NCBI RefSeq assembly: GCF_004795255.1 | Contig: NZ_SSBQ01000002.1 | Coordinates: 3,553,501 to 3,617,500, forward strand | Length of the DNA stretch: 64,000 bases | Origin: Streptomyces sp. RKND-216 | Lineage (GTDB): Bacteria; Actinomycetota; Actinomycetes; Streptomycetales; Streptomycetaceae | Direction: 5' to 3' | The notes under the pieces: generated by a model | What the model was told of the DNA's origin: nothing | Seen by the model: only the letters and a program-made list of their open reading frames with translations | The model's database searches: none | Made by a program: the position numbers and the translations under genes | Part shown: one piece after another, positions 8,615 through 16,314 of the stretch | Layout of the letters: every line of letters starts with the position of its first letter | Position numbering within the stretch: position 1 is the first letter of the stretch

Positions 8615-9495
8615 GCCGCCGGAGCATGGAGGGCCAGGTCGTCGTCGTCACCGGGGCCGCCCGGGGCATCGGCGCCCTGCTGGCCCGCAAACTCGCCGCC
8701 CGCGGCGCCCGGCTCGCCCTGATCGGCCTCGAACCGGACGAGCTCAAGAAAGTCAGCGAGTCGCTGGACGTCGACTCCGACTGGTGGGAGGCCGACGTCA
8801 CCGACCACGTCGCCATGGCCCGGGTCGCCGGGGAGGTGGAGGAGCGCTTCGGCAAGGTCGACGTCACCGTCGCCAACGCGGGCGTCGCCGCCGGCGGTCC
8901 GTTCATGGACTCCGACCCGGACGCCTGGCGGCGCGTCATCGAGGTCAACCTCATCGGCGGCGCCGTCACCGGCCGCGCCTTCCTGCCGCTGCTTGCCGCG
9001 TCCCGCGGCTACTTCCTCCAGGTAGCCTCGCTGGCCGCCCTCACCCCGGCGCCGATGATGACGGCGTACTGCGCGTCCAAGTCGGGCGTCGAGGCGTTCG
9101 CGCACGCGCTGCGCGCCGAGGTCGGCCACAAGGGCGTGCGCGTCGGCGTCGGCTACCTGAGCTGGACCGACACCGACATGGTGCGCGGCGCCGACGAGGA
9201 CGACGTGATGCGTGAGTTGCGGCAGCGGCTGCCGTGGCCGTCCAACAAGACCTACCCCCTGGGCCCGGCCGTCGACCGCATCGTGGCGGGCATCGAACGC
9301 CGCTCCGCGCACGTCTACGCGCAGTGGTGGCTGCGCGGCATGCAGAGCATCCGGGGCTACCTGCCCGGCCTCATCGGGACCGTCGGGCGCCGGGAGATGC
9401 GCCGCTTCGAGCCGCGCCTCGCGGCGGGCGGCACGCATCGCGGTCTCGTCGGCGCGGGCGGACAGGCCGACGAGAACGCCCGCACCTCGTCCTGA
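8611..9495 (+). CDS. Short-chain dehydrogenase/reductase
   Basis: Encodes 294 residues. The ATG overlaps the hydrolase stop (ATGA) and follows GAGGAGGAG. It is a classical SDR with cofactor motif TGAARGIG (14-21), the NAG motif in VANAGVA, and catalytic S140, Y153 and K157 (YCASK). A C-terminal extension with amphipathic character (SIRGYLPGLIGTVGRR) may contact the membrane or lipid. In the operon it probably interconverts an alcohol and ketone that feed the monooxygenase, as sadH does in the mymA operon. That assignment rests on gene order, not on substrate evidence. Confidence 0.86.
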   Translation: MSRRSMEGQVVVVTGAARGIGALLARKLAARGARLALIGLEPDELKKVSESLDVDSDWWEADVTDHVAMARVAGEVEERFGKVDVTVANAGVAAGGPFMDSDPDAWRRVIEVNLIGGAVTGRAFLPLLAASRGYFLQVASLAALTPAPMMTAYCASKSGVEAFAHALRAEVGHKGVRVGVGYLSWTDTDMVRGADEDDVMRELRQRLPWPSNKTYPLGPAVDRIVAGIERRSAHVYAQWWLRGMQSIRGYLPGLIGTVGRREMRRFEPRLAAGGTHRGLVGAGGQADENARTSS

Positions 9496-9502
9496 CCTGC
9501 TC

Positions 9503-9541
9503 GTGCCCGCGCCCCCGCCTTCGGGCGGGGGCCGCAGGCAC
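9503..9541 (+). terminator. Terminator after the BVMO operon
   Basis: A perfect 9-bp GC stem (9511-9519/9524-9532) is closed by a stable TTCG tetraloop. It is extended by an outer 5-bp stem (GTGCC/GGCAC), and lies 15 bases after the SDR stop. Confidence 0.85.
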
Positions 9542-9673
9542 AGGTGGGGGCGGTGAGGCGTTCACGAGGCCGAGCCGGAACGGCGCCTTCCAGTAAGGTG
9601 TGGGCCCACAACGGTCCCTTCGCATCGAGGGATTGGGCCGTGCGGCTCGAAGGCCGCCCCGGGGGAGTGACGC

Positions 9674-10671
9674 ATGCTGGGTCAGCTGGGCCTCGGACCC
9701 GACGAGGAGACGGTCTACCGCGCGATGCTCGGCGGTCAGGGCAAGGGCCCGGCGGGCCTCGCGGAGCAACTGGGCTGGGCCGACGGACGCGTCCTGGCGG
9801 CGCTGGACCGGCTGGCCGCCCTGGCCCTGCTCCGTCCGTCACCGGACGGCGGCGCGGGACGGGCCGTCGACCCGGAAATCGGGCTCACCTCCCTGCTGAT
9901 GAACCAGGAGGCCGAACTCCTGGAGCACCAGCGGCAGATCAGCATCAGCAGAGTCGCCGTGCACCGCATGCTCGCCGATCTCCGCGCCACCGGCGACCCC
10001 CACACCGCCACCGAGGTGTAGAAGCTCACCTCCCCGGACCGCATCCAGTCCCGGATCGAGTGCCTGGCCGGAACCTGCGTCACCGAGATCGCGGCCTTCG
10101 TCACCGGAGGCGAGCAGCAGGAGCGGTACCTCGCGGCGGCCCGGCCGCTGGATGCGGCGGCCCTGGAGCGCGGCGTACGGCTGCGGTACGTCTTCCTCGA
10201 CGACTGCCGCAACCGCCCCGACGTCCGGGAGTACGTGACGTGGCTGGGCGAACGGGGCGGCCTGGCACGTACCGTGCCGCGGCTGCCGACGCCGACGCTG
10301 CTCTACGACAGGGCCACGGCGCTCGTGCCGGTCGACCCGGCGGCGGCCGACCGCGGCGCCCTCGTGCTGCACGGCACCGGCGCGGTCGCGGCGCTGCTGG
10401 CGCTCTTCGGCCAGATGTGGCGGCAGGCCGGCCCGTTCACCCTGCCCCGGACGCGCGGCGGAGGCCGGGACGGCGATCCGCCGACCCCCAGGAGCGGGCG
10501 GTGCTCGACCTGCTCACCGAGGGGATGACCGACGAGGCCGTCGCACGGCAGCTCGGAGTGTCCGTGCGCACCACCCGGCGCATCACCGCGGAGCTGATGC
10601 AGCGCCTGGGCGCCCGCAGCCGCTTCGAGGCGGGCGTGCTGGCGGCGGGCAGGGGCTGGGTCAAGCCGTAG
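9674..10671 (+). pseudogene. Decayed TrmB/LuxR-type HTH regulator
   Basis: The reading frame begins at ATG 9674 with an N-terminal winged-helix (TrmB-like) domain: LGLGPDEETVYRAML, then AEQLGWADGRVLAALDRL. It stops at TAG 10019-10021. The same frame continues with clear family sequence (KLTSPDRIQSRIE onward, LRYVFLDD) to about 10450. The LuxR-type C-terminal HTH (DPQERAVLDLLTEGMTDEAV) then appears in a different frame and ends at 10671. One nonsense change (GAG or similar to TAG) and one frameshift near 10445-10490 therefore break a gene of about 330 codons. Streptomyces genomes carry many paralogues of this architecture. Sequencing error is the alternative explanation. Confidence 0.8.
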
Positions 10672-10678
10672 CCGCCCG

Positions 10679-10698
10679 GCGCCGGCCGTCTCCGGCGC
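10679..10698 (+). terminator. Possible terminator hairpin
   Basis: A 7-bp perfect stem GCGCCGG/CCGGCGC with a six-base loop lies eight bases after the decayed regulator and upstream of the RHS gene promoter region. Confidence 0.45.
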
Positions 10699-10813
10699 GG
10701 CCCGGTCAGAGCACGGGGTTCCACAGGAGGTGGTGCAGGTCGGTCCAGCTGCTCACGCTCTCCCTTGGCCGTAATTGGGTGGTCGCCGCGGGTGAACCTC
10801 TGGGTATCGTTGC

Positions 10814-10840
10814 CGCGTACACGTTGACCGCATGTACGCG
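10814..10840. promoter_or_regulatory. Palindrome upstream of the RHS gene
   Basis: Perfect inverted repeat CGCGTACA (10814-10821) and TGTACGCG (10833-10840) with an 11-base spacer, 25 bases before the RHS start. It could be an operator or a 5'-leader hairpin; nothing visible decides which. Confidence 0.35.
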
Positions 10841-10864
10841 GGCTCTGGGGGGAGTTGACGGGGG

Positions 10865-13800
10865 ATGGGCTACACGCTGCCCGACTGGGTGGACGAGATT
10901 CTCGAGTTCATCGGGATCAACTTCCCGAATGTCGACGAGGACGACTACCGCGAGATGGCGGACGCCCTGCGGGAGTTCGCCGACCGCTTCGAGACCCACG
11001 GCGGTGACGCGCATCAGGCGGTCAGCCGGGTGCTGTCCTCCAGCGAGGGCTGGGCGGTGGACTCGCTCCAGGACCACTGGGGGAAGGTCAAGTCCTCACA
11101 TCTCGATCAAGTGCCCGCGGTGGCCCGGTTGTTCGCGACGGCCTGCGACACGGTCGCGGTGATCATCGAAGGGCTGAAACGCAAGGCGGAGATCGAGCTG
11201 GGGTACATGGCCGCCTCGCTCGGTATCTCGGTGGGGCTGGCGTTCGTCACGGGCGGTCTGTCGGCGTTCATCGGCGCGGCGCAGATGGCGGCGATGCGGG
11301 AGCTGATCCGGCGCCTGATCAGGGAGGCGCAGGAGGAGATCGTCGACCGGCTGATCGCGGAGGTGACCGAACCGGTCACGAACAAGCTGACGGCGATGAC
11401 GGAGGACATGATCCTCGACATCGCGGAGGACGCGATCGCGCTGCCGCCCGGCGGAGGCGGAGGCGCGGACTCGGGTGGCGGAGGTGAGGAGGGCGGCCCG
11501 TCGGGGATGAACCTCAACTCGGCCGGCTCGGGCGGTTCCGGCGGTGGCGGTGGCCGCATGAAGATCGACACCGACGAGTTCGACAACGGCGCGAAGAAGA
11601 TGTCCGGTCACGCCAAGGACCTGGACAGCAACTCCCTCGCCTCGCTGCGGCGGGCGCAGAACGCGTTCGGCCGCACGAAGGGGCGGGACCCCTTCACCCA
11701 GGTCTTCGAGTCGATGCTGAGCGGAGCGTTCAGCGGCACCGAGAAGGCGGCGAAGAAGGTCATCAAGCACGTCAAGGACGACGTGCCCAACGGCATCACC
11801 GCGATGTCGCGCAACCACAAGCGCAACGAGCAGAACGTCGCCGACTCCCTCAAGGCGATCGACCCCAAGGCCGACGGCAGGAGCCCCGGCGGCGTCACCC
11901 CCATGCGTCCCCAGGGTCGCAACGTCCCCGGCACGAACGGCAAGCCACCCTCCCCGGAGCTGTCCCAGAAGGCGCGCCCCGACGAGGCGAAGTGCAAGAA
12001 CGGCGACCCGATCGACATGGCGACGGGACAGATGCTCCAGTCGCAGACCGACCTGGTCCTGCCCGGCGTGCTGCCCCTGGCGATCGAGCGCACCCACCTC
12101 TCCGGTTACGCCCACGGGCGCTTCTTCGGCCCGTCCTGGGCTTCCTCGCTCGATGAACGCCTCGAACTCACCGGCGAGCGAGGGCAGCTCTGGTGGCACC
12201 GGGTCGACGGCTCCTCCCTGCAGTACGACCATGCTCCCGACCTGATCGGAGAGCAGGTTCTGCCGCGCGAGGGCCGCCGCATTTCGCTGACCTGCGTGCA
12301 GGGCTCCAGCGCCTGGGACCTGGCGGTGACCGACCCGCGTACCGGCCTGACCCGCCGTTTCCTGCCCGCGCCCGAGACGGACGGCGTGTGGTGGCTGACC
12401 GAGATCGAGGACCGCAACGGCAATGGCATCAGCATCGACCGCGACGACGACGGCACGCCGACGGCCGTGCGGCACGACGCGGGCTACCACGTCGAGGTGT
12501 CGTGCGAGGACGGCCTCGTCGGCGGCATCGCGCTGCGCACCCCGGACGGCCCGACGCAGGTCATGCGGTACGGCTACGACGGCGACCGCAACCTCACCGA
12601 CGTCGTCAACTCCTCCGGCCTGCCACTGCGCTTCGGCTATGACGACCAGCACCGCATCACGTCGTGGACCGACCGCAACGACTCCACCTACCAGTACGTC
12701 TACGACGAGCGCGGCCGGGTGGCCCGGACCGTCGGCCCGGAGGGCTTTCTCTCCTCCCAGGTGCACTACGACGCAGAGAACCGCACCACCCGCTACACGG
12801 ATTCCACGGGCGCCGTCACCACCTACCACCTGAACCACCTGGGTCAGGTCGTCGCCGAGACGGACCCCCTGGGCCACACTGTCCACAGCGAGTGGGACCG
12901 GCACGACAACCTGATCTCCCGCACCGACCCGCTCGGCAACACGACGACCTTCACCTACGACGACGCGGACAACCTCACGGCCGTCGACCGCCCCGACGGC
13001 ACGCGCGTCACCACGGAGTACAACCGTCTCCACCTCCCCACGGAGGTCACCGCCCCGGGCGGTGCGGTGTGGCGCCAGGAGTACGACGGACGCGGCAACC
13101 GCACAGCCGTGACCGCGCCCGACGGCGCGACCACGCGGTTCACGCACGACTCCGCCGGGGCTGTCAACGCGATCACCGACGCCCTCGGCGCCGAGACGCG
13201 CGTCACCAGCAACCCGGCGGGTCTCCCGCTGACCCTCACCGACCCTCTCGGAGCCGAAACCGTCTGCGTGCGCGACGCCTTCGGCCGCCCGGTCGCCGTC
13301 ACGGATGCGACGGGCGCGACCACACGCATGGAATGGACGGTCGAGGGCAAACCCTCGCGGCGCATCGCCCCGGACGGCACGGAGGAGACCTGGACCTGGG
13401 ACGGCGAGGGCAACTGCCTGACCCACACCGACCCGGCCGGCGGCCGTTCCGCCTTCACCTACACACACTTCGACCAACTCGTCAGCCGTGCCACGCCCGA
13501 TGGAGCGAGCTACGCCTTCGCGTACGACACCGAGCTGCGGCTGACGCAGGTCACGAACCCCTACGGCCTCACCTGGGACTACACCTACGACCGTGCGGGC
13601 AACCTCGTCGCGGAGTCCGACTTCGACGGTCGGCAGGTCTCCTACGACCACGACGCCGCCGGGCGTCTGATCGCGCGCACCACACCTCTCGGCGACACCT
13701 TCACCTACACCCACGACGCCGTGGGGCGTACGGTCACCAAGTCCGTCGGGGAGGCGGAGACCCGCTACACGTACGACGAGGCGGGCCATCTTCTGCACGT

Positions 13801-15439
13801 CTCCTCGCCCGCGTCCACGCTGGACCTCCGCTACGACCCGGTCGGACGGCTCGTGGCCGAGACGGTCGACGGCCGCACCACCCACTACACCTACGACCGG
13901 CTCGGGCGCCGCGCGACGCGGACCACGCCCACCGGCGCGGTCAGCACCTTCACCCACGACCTCGCGGGCAACCGCACCTCGCTGTCGGCGGACGGGCACA
14001 CGCTCGCCTTCGCGCACGACGCGCTGGGCCGGGAGACCGAGCGGGCCTTCGGTGACTCCGTCACCCTCCACAGCGGATGGGACCCGCTGGGCCGGCTCAT
14101 ACGCCAGGAGCTCGTGGCCGACACCCGCCCGCAGCGGGCCCGCCACTACTCCTACCGGGCCGACAGCCACCTCACTTCCGTCACCGACGAGGTCACCGGC
14201 GCCGTCCAGCACATGGACCTGGACCCCGTCGGCCGCCCGCTCACCGTTACCGCGGACGGCTGGTCCGAGACCTACGCCTACGACCGGGCCGGCAACCAGA
14301 CGCAAGCCGAGTGGCCCGACCAGGCCGGCCGGACCGCGGCACGCGGGGAGCGCAACTACGAGGGCACGCGCATCGTCTCCGCAGGCGGCGTGCGGTACGA
14401 GCACGACGACGCCGGCCGCATGACCCTGCGGCAGAAGACCCGTCTGTCCAGGAAGCCCGACACCTGGCGCTACCACTGGGACGCCGAAGACCGCCTCACC
14501 GCGTGCACCACGCCGGACGGCACCCGCTGGACCTACACCTACGACCCACTGGGCCGCCGCACCGCCAAGCACCGCCTCGGGCCGGACGGCGAGCCGGCCG
14601 AGACCGTCCACTTCACGTGGGACGGCACGCGCCTCGCCGAACAGTACGACTCCACCACCGGGGTCACCCTGACCTGGGACCACGAAGGTCACCGGCCGCT
14701 GACCCAGTACGAGCGCAAGCACCTCACGCAGGAGCAGGTCGACTCACGCTTCTTCGCCATCGTCACCGACCTGGTCGGCACCCCGACGGAGTTGGTCGAC
14801 GAGACCGGTGGCATCGCCTGGCACACCCGCTCCACCCTGTGGGGCACCACCACGTGGAACGCCGACGCCACGGCGTACACCCCGCTCCGCTTCCCCGGCC
14901 AGTACGCCGACCCGGAAACCGGCCTCCACTACAACTACTTCCGCCACTACGACCCCGACACCGCCCGCTATACGGCTCGAGACCCGCTCGGCCTTTGGCC
15001 GTCGCCCAATGCTGCGACTTACCCTCACAACCCGTATGCACGAACCGATCCTCTTGGTCTCATGAGTTGTGACGAGACTGAGCAGGTGTCCGGTGACGAG
15101 ATCGGTTCGCTCTTCCACTACACGAATGAGAAGGGATACGAAGGCATAGTCGGTAGCGAAGAGCTGTGGGCTTCCACCAAGGAGCACAACCCCAAGGATG
15201 CTCGATTCGGCGATGGTCAGTATCTTTCTGACATCGAGCCTCACACGAAGACCGCCGGCCAGTTGTCGTACGCTTTCCTGCGCGTGCCATGGGCGGGGCA
15301 GAAGTTCACACACTTCATCGAGGTCGATGTCCGAGGGCTTGAGCTTCTGCGTTCCGTTGACAGGCCGGATGTCTTTGTGGCGCCTGGGCAGGGGGCGCTA
15401 GACTTGAGTGGACGCATTCTCCAGCATGGGAAGAACTGA
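10865..15439 (+). CDS. RHS-repeat polymorphic toxin with HYD1-type ADP-ribosyltransferase tip
   Basis: Encodes 1524 residues without a signal peptide. Residues 1-190 are helical, ESX/LXG-like, with a Gly/Ala hydrophobic patch. A Gly/Ser linker (about 195-235) and a second helical module follow. A pre-RHS DUF6531-like segment (GDPIDMATGQM, near 380) comes next, then some 900 residues of YD/RHS repeats of the type YDxxGxxxxxT. The core closes with RDPLGL at 1372 and a second DPLGL at 1395. The last 125 residues are a variable tip with LFHYTNEKGYEGI and FGDGQYLSD, matching the HYD1-signature ART toxin family by eye. From about codon 1380 the sequence becomes visibly A/T-richer, as expected of an exchanged toxin tip. 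Export, perhaps by type VII secretion, is inferred. Confidence 0.85.
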   Translation: MGYTLPDWVDEILEFIGINFPNVDEDDYREMADALREFADRFETHGGDAHQAVSRVLSSSEGWAVDSLQDHWGKVKSSHLDQVPAVARLFATACDTVAVIIEGLKRKAEIELGYMAASLGISVGLAFVTGGLSAFIGAAQMAAMRELIRRLIREAQEEIVDRLIAEVTEPVTNKLTAMTEDMILDIAEDAIALPPGGGGGADSGGGGEEGGPSGMNLNSAGSGGSGGGGGRMKIDTDEFDNGAKKMSGHAKDLDSNSLASLRRAQNAFGRTKGRDPFTQVFESMLSGAFSGTEKAAKKVIKHVKDDVPNGITAMSRNHKRNEQNVADSLKAIDPKADGRSPGGVTPMRPQGRNVPGTNGKPPSPELSQKARPDEAKCKNGDPIDMATGQMLQSQTDLVLPGVLPLAIERTHLSGYAHGRFFGPSWASSLDERLELTGERGQLWWHRVDGSSLQYDHAPDLIGEQVLPREGRRISLTCVQGSSAWDLAVTDPRTGLTRRFLPAPETDGVWWLTEIEDRNGNGISIDRDDDGTPTAVRHDAGYHVEVSCEDGLVGGIALRTPDGPTQVMRYGYDGDRNLTDVVNSSGLPLRFGYDDQHRITSWTDRNDSTYQYVYDERGRVARTVGPEGFLSSQVHYDAENRTTRYTDSTGAVTTYHLNHLGQVVAETDPLGHTVHSEWDRHDNLISRTDPLGNTTTFTYDDADNLTAVDRPDGTRVTTEYNRLHLPTEVTAPGGAVWRQEYDGRGNRTAVTAPDGATTRFTHDSAGAVNAITDALGAETRVTSNPAGLPLTLTDPLGAETVCVRDAFGRPVAVTDATGATTRMEWTVEGKPSRRIAPDGTEETWTWDGEGNCLTHTDPAGGRSAFTYTHFDQLVSRATPDGASYAFAYDTELRLTQVTNPYGLTWDYTYDRAGNLVAESDFDGRQVSYDHDAAGRLIARTTPLGDTFTYTHDAVGRTVTKSVGEAETRYTYDEAGHLLHVSSPASTLDLRYDPVGRLVAETVDGRTTHYTYDRLGRRATRTTPTGAVSTFTHDLAGNRTSLSADGHTLAFAHDALGRETERAFGDSVTLHSGWDPLGRLIRQELVADTRPQRARHYSYRADSHLTSVTDEVTGAVQHMDLDPVGRPLTVTADGWSETYAYDRAGNQTQAEWPDQAGRTAARGERNYEGTRIVSAGGVRYEHDDAGRMTLRQKTRLSRKPDTWRYHWDAEDRLTACTTPDGTRWTYTYDPLGRRTAKHRLGPDGEPAETVHFTWDGTRLAEQYDSTTGVTLTWDHEGHRPLTQYERKHLTQEQVDSRFFAIVTDLVGTPTELVDETGGIAWHTRSTLWGTTTWNADATAYTPLRFPGQYADPETGLHYNYFRHYDPDTARYTARDPLGLWPSPNAATYPHNPYARTDPLGLMSCDETEQVSGDEIGSLFHYTNEKGYEGIVGSEELWASTKEHNPKDARFGDGQYLSDIEPHTKTAGQLSYAFLRVPWAGQKFTHFIEVDVRGLELLRSVDRPDVFVAPGQGALDLSGRILQHGKN

Positions 15440-15440
15440 C

Positions 15441-15731
15441 GTGGATTACTGGAAGGTCGAGTGGAAGCACGACTTCCAAGAGGAGCCGACCACCTTCTAC
15501 AGTGAGATCGGGGAAGATGGCTATGAGGTCAGAAAGGTTCAGAGGTTCCGAGACGGGCGGCTCGTAAAAGCTGATGCTCAGCATGAATCGGGTGAAGTCG
15601 GACTAAGTGAGATCCCGGTAGGCCGGATCGAAGACGTTAAGGCGCAGCCGGATTTTTCGGCCTTCACCATCTCATTCGATGAGTTTCAAGTGGTTTGGTT
15701 GAAAGCCCGGTGGGGTCGGAGTGCCTTGTGA
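15441..15731 (+). CDS. Putative immunity protein (DUF6881-like)
   Basis: Encodes 96 acidic residues. The GTG at 15441, one base after the toxin stop and preceded by GGGAAG, fits the family start VDYWKVEW; an in-frame ATG at 15426 would overlap the toxin by 14 bases. Visible motifs are YWKVEWKHDF, FYSEIGEDGYEVRKV, FRDG and the C-terminal EIPV....FSAFTISFDEFQVVW. These recall the small DUF6881 proteins found beside Streptomyces toxins. Low GC matches the toxin tip, so tip and immunity gene probably moved together. Its job would be to neutralise the ADP-ribosyltransferase in the producing cell; this is inferred from position. Confidence 0.75.
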   Translation: MDYWKVEWKHDFQEEPTTFYSEIGEDGYEVRKVQRFRDGRLVKADAQHESGEVGLSEIPVGRIEDVKAQPDFSAFTISFDEFQVVWLKARWGRSAL

Positions 15732-15739
15732 GCTCGCAC

Positions 15740-15854
15740 CGGCTTCTGTGTCGCCGCGGCCGGGGACCGAGGCAGCGAAGTAGAAGCGGTTCGCCAGCTT
15801 GAACGCCAAGACCGCCCGGGCATGGTCAGCATGAAGCCGTTTCAGCTCGGGCAT
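15740..15854 (-). pseudogene. 5' remnant of a GNAT acetyltransferase gene
   Basis: From ATG 15854 on the minus strand the first 35 or so codons (MPELKRLHADHARAVLAFKL, then ANRFYFAASVPGRGD) read like the start of a GNAT acetyltransferase, matching E/xLRxLxxDHAxAVLAFExANRxYFAA from memory. The family resemblance then ends, and the frame runs on meaninglessly until 15672, inside the immunity gene. The rest of the gene is missing. This suggests that arrival or exchange of the toxin-immunity end deleted it. Confidence 0.6.
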
Positions 15855-15994
15855 CGCAAGACTCTATCCACGGGGTGTGCCGGGTTCACCTGAGATTCTG
15901 CCAGCGGCAGACAGGCCGCAGAGCTTTGCGAAGCCTTCCCGTCGACCGGGCCCTGGTACGTGGTGGTCGCCCTTCGGTGGATCGGGCTCTTGGG

Positions 15995-16165
15995 CCAGCG
16001 GAGAGCGGTGAGGAAGGTGTGCCACGCGGTGGGCGGGAAGAGGAGTGTTCCCGCTGTGGGGGACTTGGAGTCGCGGACGGGGATGTGGGTGGGGTGGCCG
16101 GTGGCGACCCCTACGCAGTTGGCGTCGCCGCCGGCGGTCCGTTCCGCCGGTGCTTCCTCGGACAC
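15995..16165 (-). pseudogene. Degenerate DUF397 gene copy
   Basis: The minus strand encodes NCVGVATGHPTHIPVRDSKS, followed by TAGTLLFPPTAWHTFLTALR. This is a clear DUF397 C-terminal half, close to the two intact copies at 17967 and 18891. The N-terminal WRKSSYS half is absent or out of frame, and the frame runs past the normal end without stopping until 15842. It is therefore a third, decayed copy. The stretch 16166-16314, up to the nos start, holds nothing else I can recognise. Confidence 0.65.
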
Positions 16166-16314
16166 CGGCGGATGTTTCCGGACTTCTGCGTGCCCGGCCG
16201 CGCCCCATTCGCGGTCAGGGCCTTGGAGGCCGCGGGCCAGCCGTTAGCGTGGTGCGGCACGCTTCCGTCGGCCACCGGCGGGGCGGGAGCCGAGATCCGT
16301 CCGCGAGGAGCAGC

